Shown piece after piece: positions 18,584-32,625 of a stretch of 64,000 nucleotides of DNA. How positions within the stretch are numbered: position 1 is the first letter of the stretch; every line of letters starts with the position of its first letter. The stretch comes from Variovorax sp. OV700. Lineage in GTDB: Bacteria > Pseudomonadota > Gammaproteobacteria > Burkholderiales > Burkholderiaceae_C. The position numbers were made by a program, and so were the translations under genes. The notes beneath the pieces were generated by a model. That model ran no database searches, was not told the origin of the DNA, and was given only the letters and a program-made list of their open reading frames with translations. Where the stretch lies: the NCBI RefSeq assembly GCF_900099805.1, contig NZ_FNDR01000004.1:559667-623666 (forward strand), written 5' to 3'.

Positions 18584-19750
18584 TCACCAGGCCGTCCACT
18601 TGGCCTCGCTGGCGGACGAGGCCACCGTGCGCTCGATGAACCGGACGCCCCGCGCGCCGTCTTCCACGCGCGGGTAGTCGGCCGCGAGCGGATCGGCTGC
18701 AATGCCCGCGAGCCGCGCGCGGATGTCGGCCACGACGCCGCCGTAGATGTTGGCAAAGGCCTCGATGAAGCCTTCGGGGTGGCCCGCGGGCAGCCGGCTC
18801 GCGCGCTGCGCCGATTCGCAAAGCCATGGCGAACCGCGCGTGAGGATGCGCTTGGGTCCGTCGTGCGGCAGGTGCAGCAGTTCGCTCGGCCGCTCCTGGC
18901 GCCATTCGAGCGTGCCCAGTGCGCCGGAGACGCGCAGGCGCAGATCGTTCTCCAGGCCGGTGTTGATCTGCGAGGCGATCAGCACGCCGCGCGCGCCGCC
19001 ATTGAAGCGCAAGAGCAAGCTTCCGTCGTCGTCGAGCATGCGGCCCGGCACCAGCGCGCTCAGGTCGGCGCAGAGGCTTTCGATCTCAAGGCCGGTGACG
19101 CTGGCGACGAGGTTCTCGGCATGCGAGCCGATGTCGCCGATGGCGCCGGCCGCGCCGCTGCGCGCGGGGTCGGTGCGCCAGTCGGCCTGCTTGTTGCTGC
19201 CGCTGCCTTCGACGTGGCTGGCGAGCCAGCCCTGGTTGTATTCGACGACCACCTTGCGCAGCTCGCCGAGCTGGCCCGAGCGGACCATCTCTCGCGCCTG
19301 CCGCACCATGGGGTAGCCGGTGTAGTTGTAGGTGACACCGAAGACCGTGCCCTGCCTTTTCACGGTGGCCACCAGCGCTTCGGCCTGTGCGCGCGTGTGC
19401 ACCAGCGGCTTGTCGCACACCACGTGAAAGCCCGCTTCTGCAAAGGCCTCCGCCACAGGAAAGTGCACGTGGTTGGGCGTGACGATCGAGACGAAGTCGA
19501 TGCGCTCTTCCGGCGGGCGCTTCAGCTCGTCGGCGAGCATTGATTGCCAGTCGCGGTGGTTGCGCTCGTCCGCCAGTCCGAGGTCGCGGCCCGAAGCGCG
19601 GGCCTTCTCGGGGCTCGACGACAGCGCGCCGGCCACGAGCTCGATCTGCCCGTCGAGCGCCATGGCCTTGCGGTGCACGGCGCCGATGAAGGCGTCGCGG
19701 CCGCCGCCGACCATGGCGCAGCGGAGCTTGCGAAGAGGTGTATCGGTCAT
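18584..19750 (-). CDS. Gfo/Idh/MocA family oxidoreductase
   Basis: A 388-residue NAD(P)-dependent dehydrogenase of sugars or inositols. The Rossmann opening is [19 protein letters not shown]. The conserved EKP-like lysine motif reads CDKPLVHT, and the second-domain signature [14 protein letters not shown] follows GDIGS. ATG 19750 is used; the codon before it is TTG. It is the last gene of a ribose-type sugar importer operon and presumably oxidises the imported sugar or polyol. A conserved [12 protein letters not shown] segment is common in dehydrogenases linked to such importers. The substrate is unknown. Confidence 0.87.
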   Translation of the reverse strand: MTDTPLRKLRCAMVGGGRDAFIGAVHRKAMALDGQIELVAGALSSSPEKARASGRDLGLADERNHRDWQSMLADELKRPPEERIDFVSIVTPNHVHFPVAEAFAEAGFHVVCDKPLVHTRAQAEALVATVKRQGTVFGVTYNYTGYPMVRQAREMVRSGQLGELRKVVVEYNQGWLASHVEGSGSNKQADWRTDPARSGAAGAIGDIGSHAENLVASVTGLEIESLCADLSALVPGRMLDDDGSLLLRFNGGARGVLIASQINTGLENDLRLRVSGALGTLEWRQERPSELLHLPHDGPKRILTRGSPWLCESAQRASRLPAGHPEGFIEAFANIYGGVVADIRARLAGIAADPLAADYPRVEDGARGVRFIERTVASSASEAKWTAW

Positions 19751-19778
19751 CAATCTTCTCGAGATTCCTGGGTAACTG

Positions 19779-19801
19779 TCCCCTCTCCCTCTGGGAGAGG
19801 G
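19779..19801. repeat. Half-copy hairpin of the palindromic repeat family
   Basis: CCCCTCTCCCTCTGGGAGAGGG forms a strong hairpin in the 62-base gap between the substrate-binding protein gene and the dehydrogenase gene. It resembles one arm of the larger repeats at 7.3, 11.4 and 13.4 kb. Placed after the binding-protein gene, it could stabilise or partly terminate the upstream mRNA, which would favour excess binding protein. Confidence 0.6.
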
Positions 19802-19812
19802 AGGAAAGCAGC

Positions 19813-20775
19813 TCAGAACGGCGAGTTCGGGTGGTAGAAATCTTTTGCGTTTTCCTTGGTGATCAGCACCGAAGGAATGATCGTTGTCGCGGGCAGCTTC
19901 TCGCCCTTCAGCCGCGCTTCGGCCGTGAGCTTGATCGCGTCGTAGATGAACTTGGGCGAGTAGCTCACGTCGGCGCCAATGCGCTTGTCCTTGCCGTCCA
20001 TGATGGTCTTGACCATGCCCTTGGCGCCCGCGCCGCCGAAGACGATCTTGATGTCGTCGCGCTTGGCCTGCTCGATGGCCTTGAGCACGCCCACGGCCAT
20101 GTCGTCGTCGGCCGCCCAGATGGCGTCGATGTTCTTGAAGCGCGTGAGGTAGTCCTGCGTGACCTTGAAGGCGTCGTCGCGATTCCAGTTGGCGTATTTG
20201 GCGTCGAGCAGCTTGATGTCCGGATGGTTCTTGAGCACCGCGTTGAAGGCGTCCATGCGCTCGTTGTCCAGCGTGGTGGCAATGCCGCGCAGCGCAACCA
20301 CGTTGCCCTTGCCGCCGAGCTGCTTTGCGATGTACTCGGCCGGGATGCGGCCGAAGGCGGTGTTGTCGCCGGCCACGTAGGCGTCTTGCGCGCTGGTGTC
20401 GGTCAGGCCCCGGTCGACCACGGTCACGTAGGCACCCTTGGCCTTGACCTGCGCCACCGGCTTGGTCAGCGCGGCCGATTCGAACGGGAACACCACGAGC
20501 GCATTGATCTTGGTGACGGTCGAAAGGTCTTGCAGCTGGTTCGCCTGCTCGGGCGCGTTGGCCGCGGTCTTGATCGTGATCTTCAGGTCCTTGTGTTCCT
20601 TCTCCAGATCCTTCTTCGCCTGGTTGGCCCAGTAGTTGATGCCGCCCATGAAGCTGTGCGTGGCCGCGGGAATCGAAACGCCGAGGTTCACTTTCTCGGC
20701 CGCGAATGCCGGCAGGCTCGCGAGCGCCGCGGCCGCCACGGCCGTGAGTGCGATGCGACGTGTGAAGCTTGTCAT
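19813..20775 (-). CDS. Ribose-type ABC transporter substrate-binding protein
   Basis: A 320-residue periplasmic binding protein of the RbsB family. ATG 20775 has AAGGAG 11 bases upstream. The signal peptide [25 protein letters not shown] is followed by the family core [37 protein letters not shown], the hinge region and [19 protein letters not shown]. It delivers a sugar or polyol to the permease encoded upstream. Which sugar is not evident. It is third in the operon after the ATPase and permease. Confidence 0.9.
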   Translation of the reverse strand: MTSFTRRIALTAVAAAALASLPAFAAEKVNLGVSIPAATHSFMGGINYWANQAKKDLEKEHKDLKITIKTAANAPEQANQLQDLSTVTKINALVVFPFESAALTKPVAQVKAKGAYVTVVDRGLTDTSAQDAYVAGDNTAFGRIPAEYIAKQLGGKGNVVALRGIATTLDNERMDAFNAVLKNHPDIKLLDAKYANWNRDDAFKVTQDYLTRFKNIDAIWAADDDMAVGVLKAIEQAKRDDIKIVFGGAGAKGMVKTIMDGKDKRIGADVSYSPKFIYDAIKLTAEARLKGEKLPATTIIPSVLITKENAKDFYHPNSPF

Positions 20776-21806
20776 GCTGGATGTCTCCTTGTGGTTGATG
20801 GATTGGAACGGGAACAAACTAGCGGCGCCCTCTTTGGAGGAACGCGACGATGATGATCACGAAGCCCTGCACCGCGGCGTTGAGGTACACGCTGATGATG
20901 CTGGTGAGGTTCAGGATGTTGCTGATGACCGAGAGCAGGATGGCCCCCACCACGGTGCCCGTGATGCTGCCCGCGCCGCCCTTGAGCGCGGTGCCGCCGA
21001 CGATCACCGCGGCAATCGCTTCGAGCTCCCACAAGAGGCCGGTGGTCGGCGAGGCCGAGCCCAGCCGAGGCACGTAAAGAAGCGTGGCAATGCCCACGCA
21101 TACGCCGAGCAGCACATAGGTCAGGATCTTCACGCGGTCGACGTCCACCGCCGCGTAGCGCGCGACCTGCTCGTTGGAGCCGATGGCCTGCACGTAGCGC
21201 CCGTAGGCCGTGCGGTTCAAGATCACGCCGCCAATGATGGCGACGACCACGAACACCCACACCGGCACGGGAATGCCCGCCAGGCTCGCGTAGTACACCG
21301 GCGCATAGAGGTCCGACAGGTCGTTGTCGAGCGTGAGCGCGCCACCGTCGGCAAAGTAGGTAAGGTAGGCGCGAAAGATGCCGAGCGTGCCCAGCGTCAC
21401 GATGAAGGGCTCGATGCGTCCCTTGGTGATCAGGAGCCCGTGCGCAAGGCCGAACAGCGCGCCCAGCACCACCGCGAGCACCGCGCCCATCACCACCGCC
21501 ATGAGCGGCGAGCCCGAGGCCGGCCCGGCCCAGTTGATGAACATGATCACGCTGCCCGCGATGAGCGCCGCCATCGAGCCCACCGACAGGTCGATGCCGC
21601 CCGAGATGATCACGAAGCACATGCCGACGGCGATGATGCCGATGAAGGCGGTGCGCGTGAGCACATTCATGGCGTTGTCGAGCGTGGCGAAGTCGCTGTT
21701 CAGCAGCGTGCCGCCAATGCACAGCAGCACGAGGCCGATGACCGGGCCGAGGCCGTGCAGGCGCTCGGTCCAGCGCGGCTTGCTTTCGCCGCGGTGTTGC
21801 GCGGCT

Positions 21807-23341
<1,535 letters not shown>

Positions 23342-23345
<4 letters not shown>

Positions 23346-24544
23346 GGCGCGACCCCGCGAACTTTGAGTGTTTCGTGCATCGCGAGCACGCCGGCGCCGA
23401 TCAGCCCGCCCTGCACGCCCAGTGGCGTGTACTGGATTTCCAGGTGCCGCGTGGAGAGCGCGAGCGAGCGCTGGTAGACGCTCTGCCGCACGGCCGCGAG
23501 AAACAATGGGCCGATGCGCGTGATGCCGCCGCCGATGAACACATGCGACGGATTGAAGAAGTTCACCACCGACGCCAGCATCTGGCCGATGAGGTTGCCC
23601 GCGCGCTGGATGATGCCGTTGGCGGCCGTATCGCCGGCGCGGCTCGCCTGGCCCACATCGACGGCCTCGATGCGCCCGTGCATGCGCAGGCACTCGGCGA
23701 GCATGGCGCTTTCGCCGGCTTCGGCCGCCTGCACGGCCATGCGCGTGATGGCCGGCCCCGCGGCCATGGCCTCGACGCAGCCGACATTGCCGCAATGGCA
23801 GCGCGGGCCCTCCTGGTCGACGCAGATGTGGCCCACGTCGCCGGCCGAGCCGGCCGCGCCGCGATAGACCTCGCCGTGGCAGACGATGCCGCAGCCGATG
23901 CCGGTGCCGATCTTGATCACGAGAAAGTTGTTGAGCGAGCGCTTCAGTCGCCAGAGCTCGCCGAGCGCCATCAGGTTCACGTCGTTGTCGACGAAGACCG
24001 GCGCGGCGTAATCCTCGCGCAGGTAGTCGCGAATCGAGAAGCTGTCCCAGGCCGGCATCAGCGGTGGGTTCACGAGTTGGCCGATCTCGAAATTGACGGG
24101 GCCCGGCACGCCGATGCCGATGCCGAGCACCTCCTTGGCGCCGCTGTTGCAGCGCGCGAGCAGTTCGCGCATAAGCACGCGCACCCGCGCCAGCACCACC
24201 GCCGGGCCTTCGCGCACGTCGGCGGGTTCGTCGTGCTGCGCCAGCACGGTGAGGTCGGGGCGCAGCACCGCGACGTCGAGGCTGGTGGCGCCGATGTCGA
24301 TGCCCACGAGCACGCCCAGGCCGGTGTGAAGCTGGAGGTTTTCGGCGCGCCGTCCGCCCGACGAACGCTGCAGGCCGGCTTCGGCCAGCAGGCCCTGGTC
24401 GACGAGGCCCGCGATCAACGCATTGGCCTTGCTCTTGGAGAAGCCGAGCTGCTCGGCCATGGCATGGCGCGATCCGCCGGCCGACCAGAAGGTGGTCTCC
24501 AGCAATCGCATTTCGTCCGCAGTGATGCCACTCCAGGGTGCCAC
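23342..24544 (-). CDS. ROK family regulator (NagC/XylR-like) of the sugar importer operon
   Basis: About 400 residues. GTG 24544 was chosen because GGAG lies nine bases upstream; a TTG at 24559 is possible but has no site. The N-terminal winged helix (EQLGFSKSKANALIAGLVDQGLL) is followed by the ROK kinase-like domain: GIDIGATSLDVAV, GIGIGVPGPV, VFVDNDVNLMALGE, and the zinc-binding signature with Cys residues in RCHCGNVGCVEAM preceded by GHICVD. Such proteins repress sugar uptake genes and are released by a sugar or sugar phosphate. It is the first gene of the operon, so autoregulation is likely. Confidence 0.88.
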
Positions 24545-24693
24545 GCGCTGTGTCTCCAATATTCTTTTGACCCTCCGCCCTCAGGGGTGCAATCGGGCGG
24601 AATGCGAATACTAGGCGCGCAGCTTTAGCCGGACAAGGCCGAACTTCGACCAAATTCAGATCGAAGCCGCCCTTCTTGCGCAAAGCGCAGACG

Positions 24694-24719
24694 AAAAAAA
24701 GCCGCCCGGGAGGCGGCTT
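24694..24719 (-). terminator. Rho-independent terminator of the ATP synthase operon
   Basis: On the minus strand an AAGCCGCC / GGCGGCTT stem with a five-base loop (24699-24719) is followed by a run of seven T (24694-24700), about 35 bases after the atpC stop. It is placed exactly at the end of the operon. Confidence 0.88.
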
Positions 24720-24755
24720 CTTCGGAGCGAGAGCGTTTGGCTCCTGCTCGCTTGA

Positions 24756-25175
24756 TTACTTCTTCTGGCGGTACTTGCGCAGGGCCGCGATCTGGGCGGC
24801 CATGACGGCCAGCTCGGATTGCGCCATGGCGATGTCGATGTCGCTCCTGGCGTTCTTGAGCGCTTCCTCGGCAGCCGCCTTGGCCTTGTTGGCCTTCTCG
24901 TCGTCGAGGTCCTTGCCGCGGATGGCGGTATCGGACAGCACGGTGACGGCGTTCGGCTGCACTTCGAGAATGCCGCCGGCCACGAAGACGAACTCTTCGC
25001 CGCCGTCGGCCGTTTCGATGCGCACCGCACCCGGACGGATGCGCGTGATCAGCGGGGTGTGGCGCGGATAGATGCCGAGCTCACCGGCTTCACCGGGCAG
25101 CGCGACGAACTTGGCTTCGCCCGAGAAGATCGACTCTTCCGCGCTGACCACGTCGACGTGAATGGTGTTTGCCAT
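24756..25175 (-). CDS. atpC: ATP synthase F1 subunit epsilon
   Basis: 139 residues. The N-terminal beta-sandwich ([37 protein letters not shown]) is followed by the C-terminal two-helix hairpin rich in Ala, Lys and Glu. The subunit sits on the central stalk and can inhibit ATP hydrolysis. Last gene of the atp operon, followed by the terminator. Confidence 0.96.
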   Translation of the reverse strand: MANTIHVDVVSAEESIFSGEAKFVALPGEAGELGIYPRHTPLITRIRPGAVRIETADGGEEFVFVAGGILEVQPNAVTVLSDTAIRGKDLDDEKANKAKAAAEEALKNARSDIDIAMAQSELAVMAAQIAALRKYRQKK

Positions 25176-25197
25176 CTGAGTTCCTATCTAGGCCGCC

Positions 25198-26616
<1,419 letters not shown>

Positions 26617-26725
26617 TCAATAATGTTGCGACAGGTTCTTGCAGAAGCGTCCTTGTGCCATCGCGGGCCGCTTTTGCAAGAATGCCGGACGGGCCGGCAC
26701 CCTTGATTTCAGATACTTCTTCCGA

Positions 26726-27112
26726 TCAGCACTTCATTGCCGCCGCCTGTGCGGCGAAAGCATCGCTGGCAGCCTTGCAGGCCTGGCCCAGTGCGGCCTT
26801 GTCGGTGCCCAACGAAGCCCAGGCAGCCTTGGTCTGCTCCACGCTCGCCTTCATCGCATCGGCGGCTGCGCCGCTTTGTGCGGACGCGCAGGCCTGTGCC
26901 TTGGCGAGGTAGTCGTTGCACTCTTGCGGCAGGTCCGCAGCCGATGCCGTCGGCGCGGTTGCGGCCGGCGGTGCAGCTGGCGCAGGCGCCGCCGGAGCGG
27001 GAGCCGGAGCTGGCGTGGCGGCGGGTGCCGGCGGTGCCGCGGGCGCCTCTTCCTTCTTGGAGCAGGCGGTCAGCGCGGCGGCCATGGCCACCAGAACGAG
27101 AAGTTTTTTCAT
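26726..27112 (-). CDS. Small cysteine-containing lipoprotein inserted in the atp operon
   Basis: 128 residues. The signal peptide MKKLLVLVAMAAALTAC ends in a lipobox with Cys17. A low-complexity Ala/Pro linker (about residues 23-57) leads to a small helical domain with four cysteines (C65, C75, C112, C128), probably two disulfides, resembling small DUF5339-type lipoproteins. It lies between atpG and atpD on the same strand. A GGCCCG/CGGGCC hairpin (27149-27165) precedes it and a TGCCGG/CCGGCA hairpin (26683-26699) follows it; both have only weak or displaced T runs. No role in ATP synthase is known. The lipobox and spacing look genuine. Confidence 0.78.
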   Translation of the reverse strand: MKKLLVLVAMAAALTACSKKEEAPAAPPAPAATPAPAPAPAAPAPAAPPAATAPTASAADLPQECNDYLAKAQACASAQSGAAADAMKASVEQTKAAWASLGTDKAALGQACKAASDAFAAQAAAMKC

Positions 27113-27198
27113 TATGCAGAGTCCCCTAAAAAAGGCCTTCGGTTATCGGGCCCGCAGAACGGGCCTCGAATGGCAATGTGGCCCGGTACATTGCCTCA

Positions 27199-28074
27199 TC
27201 AAACACCGGCGGCCGCAGCGGCGCCGGACACGATTTCCGAAAGTTCCTTGGTGATGCCAGCCTGGCGGGTCTTGTTGTAGACCAGCTTGAGCTCGCTGAT
27301 CACGTTGCCCGCGTTGTCCGTTGCCGCCTTCATGGCCACCATGCGGGCGGAGTGCTCGGACGCCATGTTCTCGGCCACGGCCTGGTAGACCAGCGACTCC
27401 ACATAGCGCACCAGCAGCTCGTCGATCACGCTCTGCGCATCGGGCTCGTAGATGTAGTCCCACGAATGCTGACCCGCCTCGACTTGCAGCGAGTCTGCGG
27501 CCAGCGGCAGCAGCTGCTCCACGAGCGGCTCCTGCTTGATCGTGTTGATGAACTTGGTGTAGCACAGGTACACGGCCGACAGCTTGCCTTCGGCATAGGC
27601 GTCGAGCAGCGTCTTGACCGGACCGATGAGCTTGTCCAGGTGAGGCGTGTCGCCCAGGTGGGTGACATGGGCCACCACGCGCGCACCGATGCGGTTCAGG
27701 AAGCCCAGGCCCTTGCTGCCGATGGCCACCGAGTCGATGGCGATGCCCGCGCTCTGTGCTTCCCGCAGCTTGGCCGTGACGGCGCGCAGCAGGTTGGTGT
27801 TCAAGCCACCGCACAGGCCCTTGTCGCTCGTGACGATGATGAAGCCGATGGCCTTGGCATCGTTCTTCTTCATGAACGCGTGGGTGTACTCGGGATTCGC
27901 CTTGCCCAGGTTGGCCGCAATGTTGCGAATTTTCTCGCTGTAGGGGCGGGCGGCACGCATGCGCTCTTGCGCCTTGCGCATCTTGGAAACCGAGACCATT
28001 TCCATGGCCTTGGTGATCTTCTTGGTGTTTTCCACCGATTTGATCTTGCCGCGGATTTCCTTACCAGCTGCCAT
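27199..28074 (-). CDS. atpG: ATP synthase F1 subunit gamma
   Basis: 291 residues, the rotating central shaft. The N-terminal helix [24 protein letters not shown], the [12 protein letters not shown] motif and the C-terminal helix with [15 protein letters not shown] are conserved. The start codon ATG 28074 is 21 bases after atpA. The protein ends in an Ala-rich tail (SGAAAAAGV). Confidence 0.96.
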   Translation of the reverse strand: MAAGKEIRGKIKSVENTKKITKAMEMVSVSKMRKAQERMRAARPYSEKIRNIAANLGKANPEYTHAFMKKNDAKAIGFIIVTSDKGLCGGLNTNLLRAVTAKLREAQSAGIAIDSVAIGSKGLGFLNRIGARVVAHVTHLGDTPHLDKLIGPVKTLLDAYAEGKLSAVYLCYTKFINTIKQEPLVEQLLPLAADSLQVEAGQHSWDYIYEPDAQSVIDELLVRYVESLVYQAVAENMASEHSARMVAMKAATDNAGNVISELKLVYNKTRQAGITKELSEIVSGAAAAAGV

Positions 28075-28095
28075 GAGTGCTCCTTGTCCGGCCGA

Positions 28096-29649
28096 TCAGG
28101 CGAACGACTTCTTGAACGACGTGATGGCGGCGGTCAGCTCAGCTTCGGCGTCCTTGTCGAGCGCCTTGGCCTTTTCGATCTTGTCGAGCAGCGCAGCATG
28201 GCTGGACTTCAGGAACTGGTGCAGGCCGTGTTCGAACGGAAGCACCTTCTTGATGTCGAGGTCGTCCATGAAACCCTTGTTCACCGCGAACAGCGTGGCG
28301 CCCATCAGCGAGATGGGCAGCGGGCTGTACTGGGCCTGCTTCAGCAGTTCGGTCACGCGGGCACCGCGGTCCAGCTGCTTGCGGGTGGCTTCGTCCAGGT
28401 CGGAAGCGAACTGCGCGAACGCAGCCAGTTCACGGTACTGGGCGAGGTCGGTACGGATACCGCCCGACAGACCCTTGATGACCTTGGTCTGCGCCGACGA
28501 ACCCACGCGCGACACCGAGATACCGGCGTTGATGGCGGGGCGGATGCCGGCGTTGAACAGGTTGGTTTCCAGGAAGATCTGGCCGTCGGTGATCGAGATC
28601 ACGTTGGTCGGAACGAAGGCGGACACGTCGCCAGCTTGCGTTTCGATGATTGGCAGCGCCGTGAGCGAACCGGTCTTGCCCTTGACGGCACCCTTGGTGA
28701 AGGCTTCGACGTAGTCGGCGTTCACGCGGGCTGCGCGTTCGAGCAGGCGGCTGTGGAGATAGAACACGTCGCCGGGGTAGGCTTCGCGGCCTGGCGGGCG
28801 ACGCAGCAGCAGCGAGACCTGGCGATAAGCCACGGCTTGCTTGGAAAGATCGTCATAGACGATGAGCGCGTCTTCGCCGCGGTCGCGGAAGTATTCGCCC
28901 ATGGTGCAGCCCGAGTAGGCCGACACGTACTGCATGGCTGCCGATTCGGAAGCCGATGCGGCCACCACGATGGTGTAGTCCATCGCGCCAGCTTGTTCCA
29001 GTGCACGCACCACGTTCTTGATCGACGAAGCCTTCTGGCCGATCGCGACGTAGACGCAGGTCATGTTCTGACCCTTCTGATTGATGATCGCGTCGATCGC
29101 CACGGCCGTCTTGCCGGTCTGGCGATCACCGATGATCAGCTCGCGCTGGCCACGGCCGATCGGCACCATCGAGTCGATGGACTTGAGGCCGGTCTGCATC
29201 GGCTGGTCGACGGACTTCCGTGCGATCACGCCGGGAGCAACCTTTTCGATCACGTCGGTCATCTTGGCGTTGATCGGACCCTTGCCGTCGATCGGCTGGC
29301 CCAGGGCGTTCACCACGCGGCCGATGAGCTCGGGGCCGACGGGCACTTCCAGGATGCGGCCCGTGCACTTGACGGTGTCGCCTTCGGAGATGTGCTCGTA
29401 CTCGCCCAGAATCACGGCGCCGACCGAGTCGCGCTCGAGGTTCAGCGCCAGGCCGAACGACGGCGTGCCGTCTGCCGTGGGCGGGAACTCGAGCATTTCG
29501 CCCTGCATTGCATCGGACAGGCCGTGCACGCGCACGATGCCGTCGGTCACCGAAACAACGGTGCCCTCGTTGCGGATGTTGGCGCTGACCCCAAGGCCCT
29601 CGATGCGGCTCTTGATCAGTTCGGAAATTTCTGCGGGATTGAGTTGCAT
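28096..29649 (-). CDS. atpA: ATP synthase F1 subunit alpha
   Basis: 517 residues. It shows the non-catalytic nucleotide site P-loop [13 protein letters not shown], the N-terminal [17 protein letters not shown] helix that binds delta, and the signature [17 protein letters not shown]. It alternates with beta in the F1 hexamer and has a regulatory role. ATG 29649 gives the standard start. Confidence 0.97.
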   Translation of the reverse strand: MQLNPAEISELIKSRIEGLGVSANIRNEGTVVSVTDGIVRVHGLSDAMQGEMLEFPPTADGTPSFGLALNLERDSVGAVILGEYEHISEGDTVKCTGRILEVPVGPELIGRVVNALGQPIDGKGPINAKMTDVIEKVAPGVIARKSVDQPMQTGLKSIDSMVPIGRGQRELIIGDRQTGKTAVAIDAIINQKGQNMTCVYVAIGQKASSIKNVVRALEQAGAMDYTIVVAASASESAAMQYVSAYSGCTMGEYFRDRGEDALIVYDDLSKQAVAYRQVSLLLRRPPGREAYPGDVFYLHSRLLERAARVNADYVEAFTKGAVKGKTGSLTALPIIETQAGDVSAFVPTNVISITDGQIFLETNLFNAGIRPAINAGISVSRVGSSAQTKVIKGLSGGIRTDLAQYRELAAFAQFASDLDEATRKQLDRGARVTELLKQAQYSPLPISLMGATLFAVNKGFMDDLDIKKVLPFEHGLHQFLKSSHAALLDKIEKAKALDKDAEAELTAAITSFKKSFA

Positions 29650-29697
29650 GACTCTTTCCTTCTTTCTTTGAGGCTACAAGTAGAGGGCTGAAGACCG

Positions 29698-30228
29698 TCA
29701 GGCCGCCAGCGCAACTTTCATTTGTTCAAGGCGCGCTTTGACGGAGGTGTCGAGCACCTCGTCGCCGACCACCACACGAATGCCGCCGATCAGTTCCGGC
29801 TCCTGCTGGACCGTGACCTGCAGCTTGCGGCCGAAACGCTTTTCGAGCGCGACGGCCACATTGGCCAGAACCGCGGCGTCGATGGGAAAGGCGCTGTAGA
29901 CCACGGCGTCGGACGAGCCGCTCTTCGCGTTGGCCAGTGCCCGGAACTGCTTCGCAATTTCCGGCAGCACCGAGAAACGGCCGTTGTCCAGGAGCGCGTC
30001 CAGAAAGTTCTGGGCGTGGGCGGTCAGCGGTGCACCGAAGGCGCCGGCGACCACACCGAGAACCTGCTCGGCCGTGGCCTTGGGGTTGTCGGCGAACTGC
30101 TGTAGCTCCGGGCTGGCCGCGATGGCGGCCACCTTGTCGAGCCATGCGCTGGTTCCGGCGACGTCGGACGACGACGCCTTGAAAAGCGCCTCGGCGTAGG
30201 GACGTGCGATGGTGGCGAGTTCTGCCAT
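29698..30228 (-). CDS. atpH: ATP synthase F1 subunit delta
   Basis: 176 residues, part of the peripheral stalk connecting F1 with the b dimer. The opening [15 protein letters not shown] and the C-terminal signature [26 protein letters not shown] are the family hallmarks. It lies 8 bases after atpF. Confidence 0.95.
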   Translation of the reverse strand: MAELATIARPYAEALFKASSSDVAGTSAWLDKVAAIAASPELQQFADNPKATAEQVLGVVAGAFGAPLTAHAQNFLDALLDNGRFSVLPEIAKQFRALANAKSGSSDAVVYSAFPIDAAVLANVAVALEKRFGRKLQVTVQQEPELIGGIRVVVGDEVLDTSVKARLEQMKVALAA

Positions 30229-30236
30229 GGCTTCTA

Positions 30237-30707
30237 TCAGAGTTCGGTCTGCAGACGGGCGAGCAAATCGGCGTGGACGCCCGCATTCACTTCCTTGCGC
30301 AGAATCTGCTCTGCGCCCTTGACGGCCAGTGCGGCAACCTGCTCGCGCAGTGCTTCGCGCGCCTTCAGTGCCTGCTGGTCGGCTTCGACGCGTGCAGCAG
30401 CAACGATCTTGTTGCCTTCTTCGGTCGCGCGAGCCTTGGCCTCTTCAACGATGGCCTGGGCGCGACGTTCGGCGTCGGCAAGACGTTGCGCGGACTCATT
30501 GCGTGCCTGGCCCAGTTCGGCTTCCACGCGCTTGTTGGCGGCGGACAACTCGGACTTGGCCATGTCGGCTGCAGCGAGGCCTTCGGCGATCTTCGCAGCG
30601 CGGTCGTCCAGCGCCTTGGCGATCGGCGGCCACACGAACTTCATCGTGAACCCGACCAGGATCAGGAACACGATCATCTGAACGATCAGGGTACCGGTAA
30701 TGCTCAC
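30237..30707 (-). CDS. atpF: ATP synthase Fo subunit b
   Basis: 156 residues. One N-terminal membrane helix (residues 5-24, [20 protein letters not shown]), then WPPIAKAL and a long charged, alanine-rich coiled coil that dimerises as the peripheral stalk. Full family length. Confidence 0.96.
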   Translation of the reverse strand: MSITGTLIVQMIVFLILVGFTMKFVWPPIAKALDDRAAKIAEGLAAADMAKSELSAANKRVEAELGQARNESAQRLADAERRAQAIVEEAKARATEEGNKIVAAARVEADQQALKAREALREQVAALAVKGAEQILRKEVNAGVHADLLARLQTEL

Positions 30708-30784
30708 TTTTCACCCTCTCTTTGGGATTGAATGCGAAGCCATTCCACAGAGGGGAACGACGACACGGGTCCGACGAGAAAGAC

Positions 30785-31108
<324 letters not shown>

Positions 31109-31978
31109 TCAGTGGTGATCGTGAGCCTGACCGATGTAGACCAGCGCCAGCATCATGAACACGAAGGCTTGCAGCGTGATGATCAGGATGTGGAAGATGG
31201 CCCAGGCCGTGCCCGCGATGATGTGGCCGATGGCCAGGCCGATGCCGGTGGCCGACAGCGTGAAGGCGCCACCCATCAGGGCGATCAGCAGGAAGATCAG
31301 TTCGCCGGCATACATGTTGCCGAACAGACGCATGCCGTGCGAGACCGTCTTGGCGACGAACTCGATCATCTGCATCGCGAAGTTGAACGGGTACAGCGCC
31401 CAGTGGTTGCCGAACGGCGCGGTGAAGAGCTCATGCACCCAGCCGCCGAGGCCCTTGATCTTGATGTTGTAGAACAGGCAGACCAGCAGCACGGCAACCG
31501 ACATGCCCATCGTCACCGAGAGGTCGGCCGTGGGCACGACGCGCAGGTAGGCGTGATGCGGGTCTTCGCCGGCGATGCCGAAGATCTTGGCCCAGATTGC
31601 CGGGAACAAATCGACCGGGAACAGGTCCATTGCGTTCAGCAGGAAGATCCACACGAAGATGGTGAGCGCCAGCGGAGCGACGAACTTGCGGCTGGTGGCG
31701 TTGTGCACGATGCCCTTGGCCTGCTGGTCGACCATTTCGACCAGGAGCTCGACGGCCGCTTGAAAACGCCCCGGAACACCCGAAGTAGCCTTGCGGGCCG
31801 CCAGCCAGAGCAGCCAGCAACCCAGCATGCCCAACGCGATCGAGAAAAAGAGCGAGTCGAAATTGAATACCGAAAAGTCCGCAACACCTCCAGGCTTGGA
31901 GCTTTGCAGGTGCGTCAAGTGGTGAATGATGTATTCACCCGCGGTCTGACCATGTTCCGCAGCGTTTTCAGCAGCCAT
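31109..31978 (-). CDS. atpB: ATP synthase Fo subunit a
   Basis: 289 residues with about five or six membrane helices. The essential arginine is in [12 protein letters not shown], and the C-terminal helix [20 protein letters not shown] is typical. It forms the two proton half-channels next to the c ring. The histidine-rich end (HDHH) is common in betaproteobacteria. Confidence 0.96.
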   Translation of the reverse strand: MAAENAAEHGQTAGEYIIHHLTHLQSSKPGGVADFSVFNFDSLFFSIALGMLGCWLLWLAARKATSGVPGRFQAAVELLVEMVDQQAKGIVHNATSRKFVAPLALTIFVWIFLLNAMDLFPVDLFPAIWAKIFGIAGEDPHHAYLRVVPTADLSVTMGMSVAVLLVCLFYNIKIKGLGGWVHELFTAPFGNHWALYPFNFAMQMIEFVAKTVSHGMRLFGNMYAGELIFLLIALMGGAFTLSATGIGLAIGHIIAGTAWAIFHILIITLQAFVFMMLALVYIGQAHDHH

Positions 31979-31982
31979 TCAG

Positions 31983-32468
31983 TTACTCGTCTCTATGTTG
32001 CCGGCGCCGGGGCGAAAACATCACCGCCAACCAGGCCGCCTTCATTGTCACCACCAAGCCGACCAGCATTGCAGGCCAGCTCAGCGCCGTTATCAGCCTT
32101 GGCGCCGCGAACAACATCGCAAGCGACAAGGCCATCTTGACCATTTCCCACAGGAAGAACCCAACCACCGCAGTGCCCGGATTCAGGGAAGAAAACCGGC
32201 CGGTCAACCCCCGTGCGAACACCGCAGCAGGAATGACCACCGCGATCGCACCGTAAGCGGCGGACCAACCCAGATTTTGCCTCCCCGTCAGTCCCCAGGC
32301 GGCCAAAGCCACCAGCAGACCGACAACCAACTGCCCCGCGATGACCCACCAAAGGGAAATCGAGGGATGCCTTGCACGCAGTTCACGCGCCTCATCGGCG
32401 GTCAACGGCTTGTATTCCGTGTCGAGGTCTTCAGCGACCCCTTCATCTTTTCGGGCGATTGTTTTCAT
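31983..32468 (-). CDS. atpI: ATP synthase subunit I
   Basis: 161 residues with four hydrophobic segments following a charged N-terminal 40 residues. Family stretches include VIAGQLVVGLLVALAAW and the KMALSLAMLFAAP helix. AtpI assists c-ring assembly in other bacteria. It is the first gene of the atp operon, 4 bases before atpB. ATG 32468 is used; its upstream region contains a TATAAT box. Confidence 0.88.
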   Translation of the reverse strand: MKTIARKDEGVAEDLDTEYKPLTADEARELRARHPSISLWWVIAGQLVVGLLVALAAWGLTGRQNLGWSAAYGAIAVVIPAAVFARGLTGRFSSLNPGTAVVGFFLWEMVKMALSLAMLFAAPRLITALSWPAMLVGLVVTMKAAWLAVMFSPRRRQHRDE

Positions 32469-32515
32469 TTCGAATGAAGCCCGGATGACGACCCAGAATT
32501 TCTACAAAGCCATTG

Positions 32516-32521
32516 ATTATA
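32516..32521 (-). promoter_or_regulatory. Candidate -10 box for the atp operon
   Basis: On the minus strand a perfect TATAAT lies 48 bases before the atpI start codon, just downstream of a T-rich stretch (GGGTTTTTACT). No convincing -35 is found at 17-18 bases, so recognition may depend on the T-rich element or on an activator. The intergenic region is shared with the divergent dat gene. Confidence 0.4.
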
Positions 32522-32625
32522 AGTAAAAACCCAGCCCGTCCGGCCACTTCAAGTGTCGCCGTTGCAAATCGAGGCTTCGTCGACTGACGAGAACCCGACT
32601 TGGCGCGCGCAACCATAATTCCTGC

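Noticed and set aside
26683..27165. True terminators around the atp lipoprotein gene
   Set aside because: Stems are short and T runs are weak or displaced by more than 10 bases, so they are noted only as possible attenuators.
27178..29691. Long open frames antisense to the atp genes (837 codons, and another of 482 codons at 25258-26706)
   Set aside because: They mirror atpG, atpA and atpD exactly, have no ribosome binding sites and encode His/Arg/Val-rich sequence typical of antisense frames in GC-rich genes.
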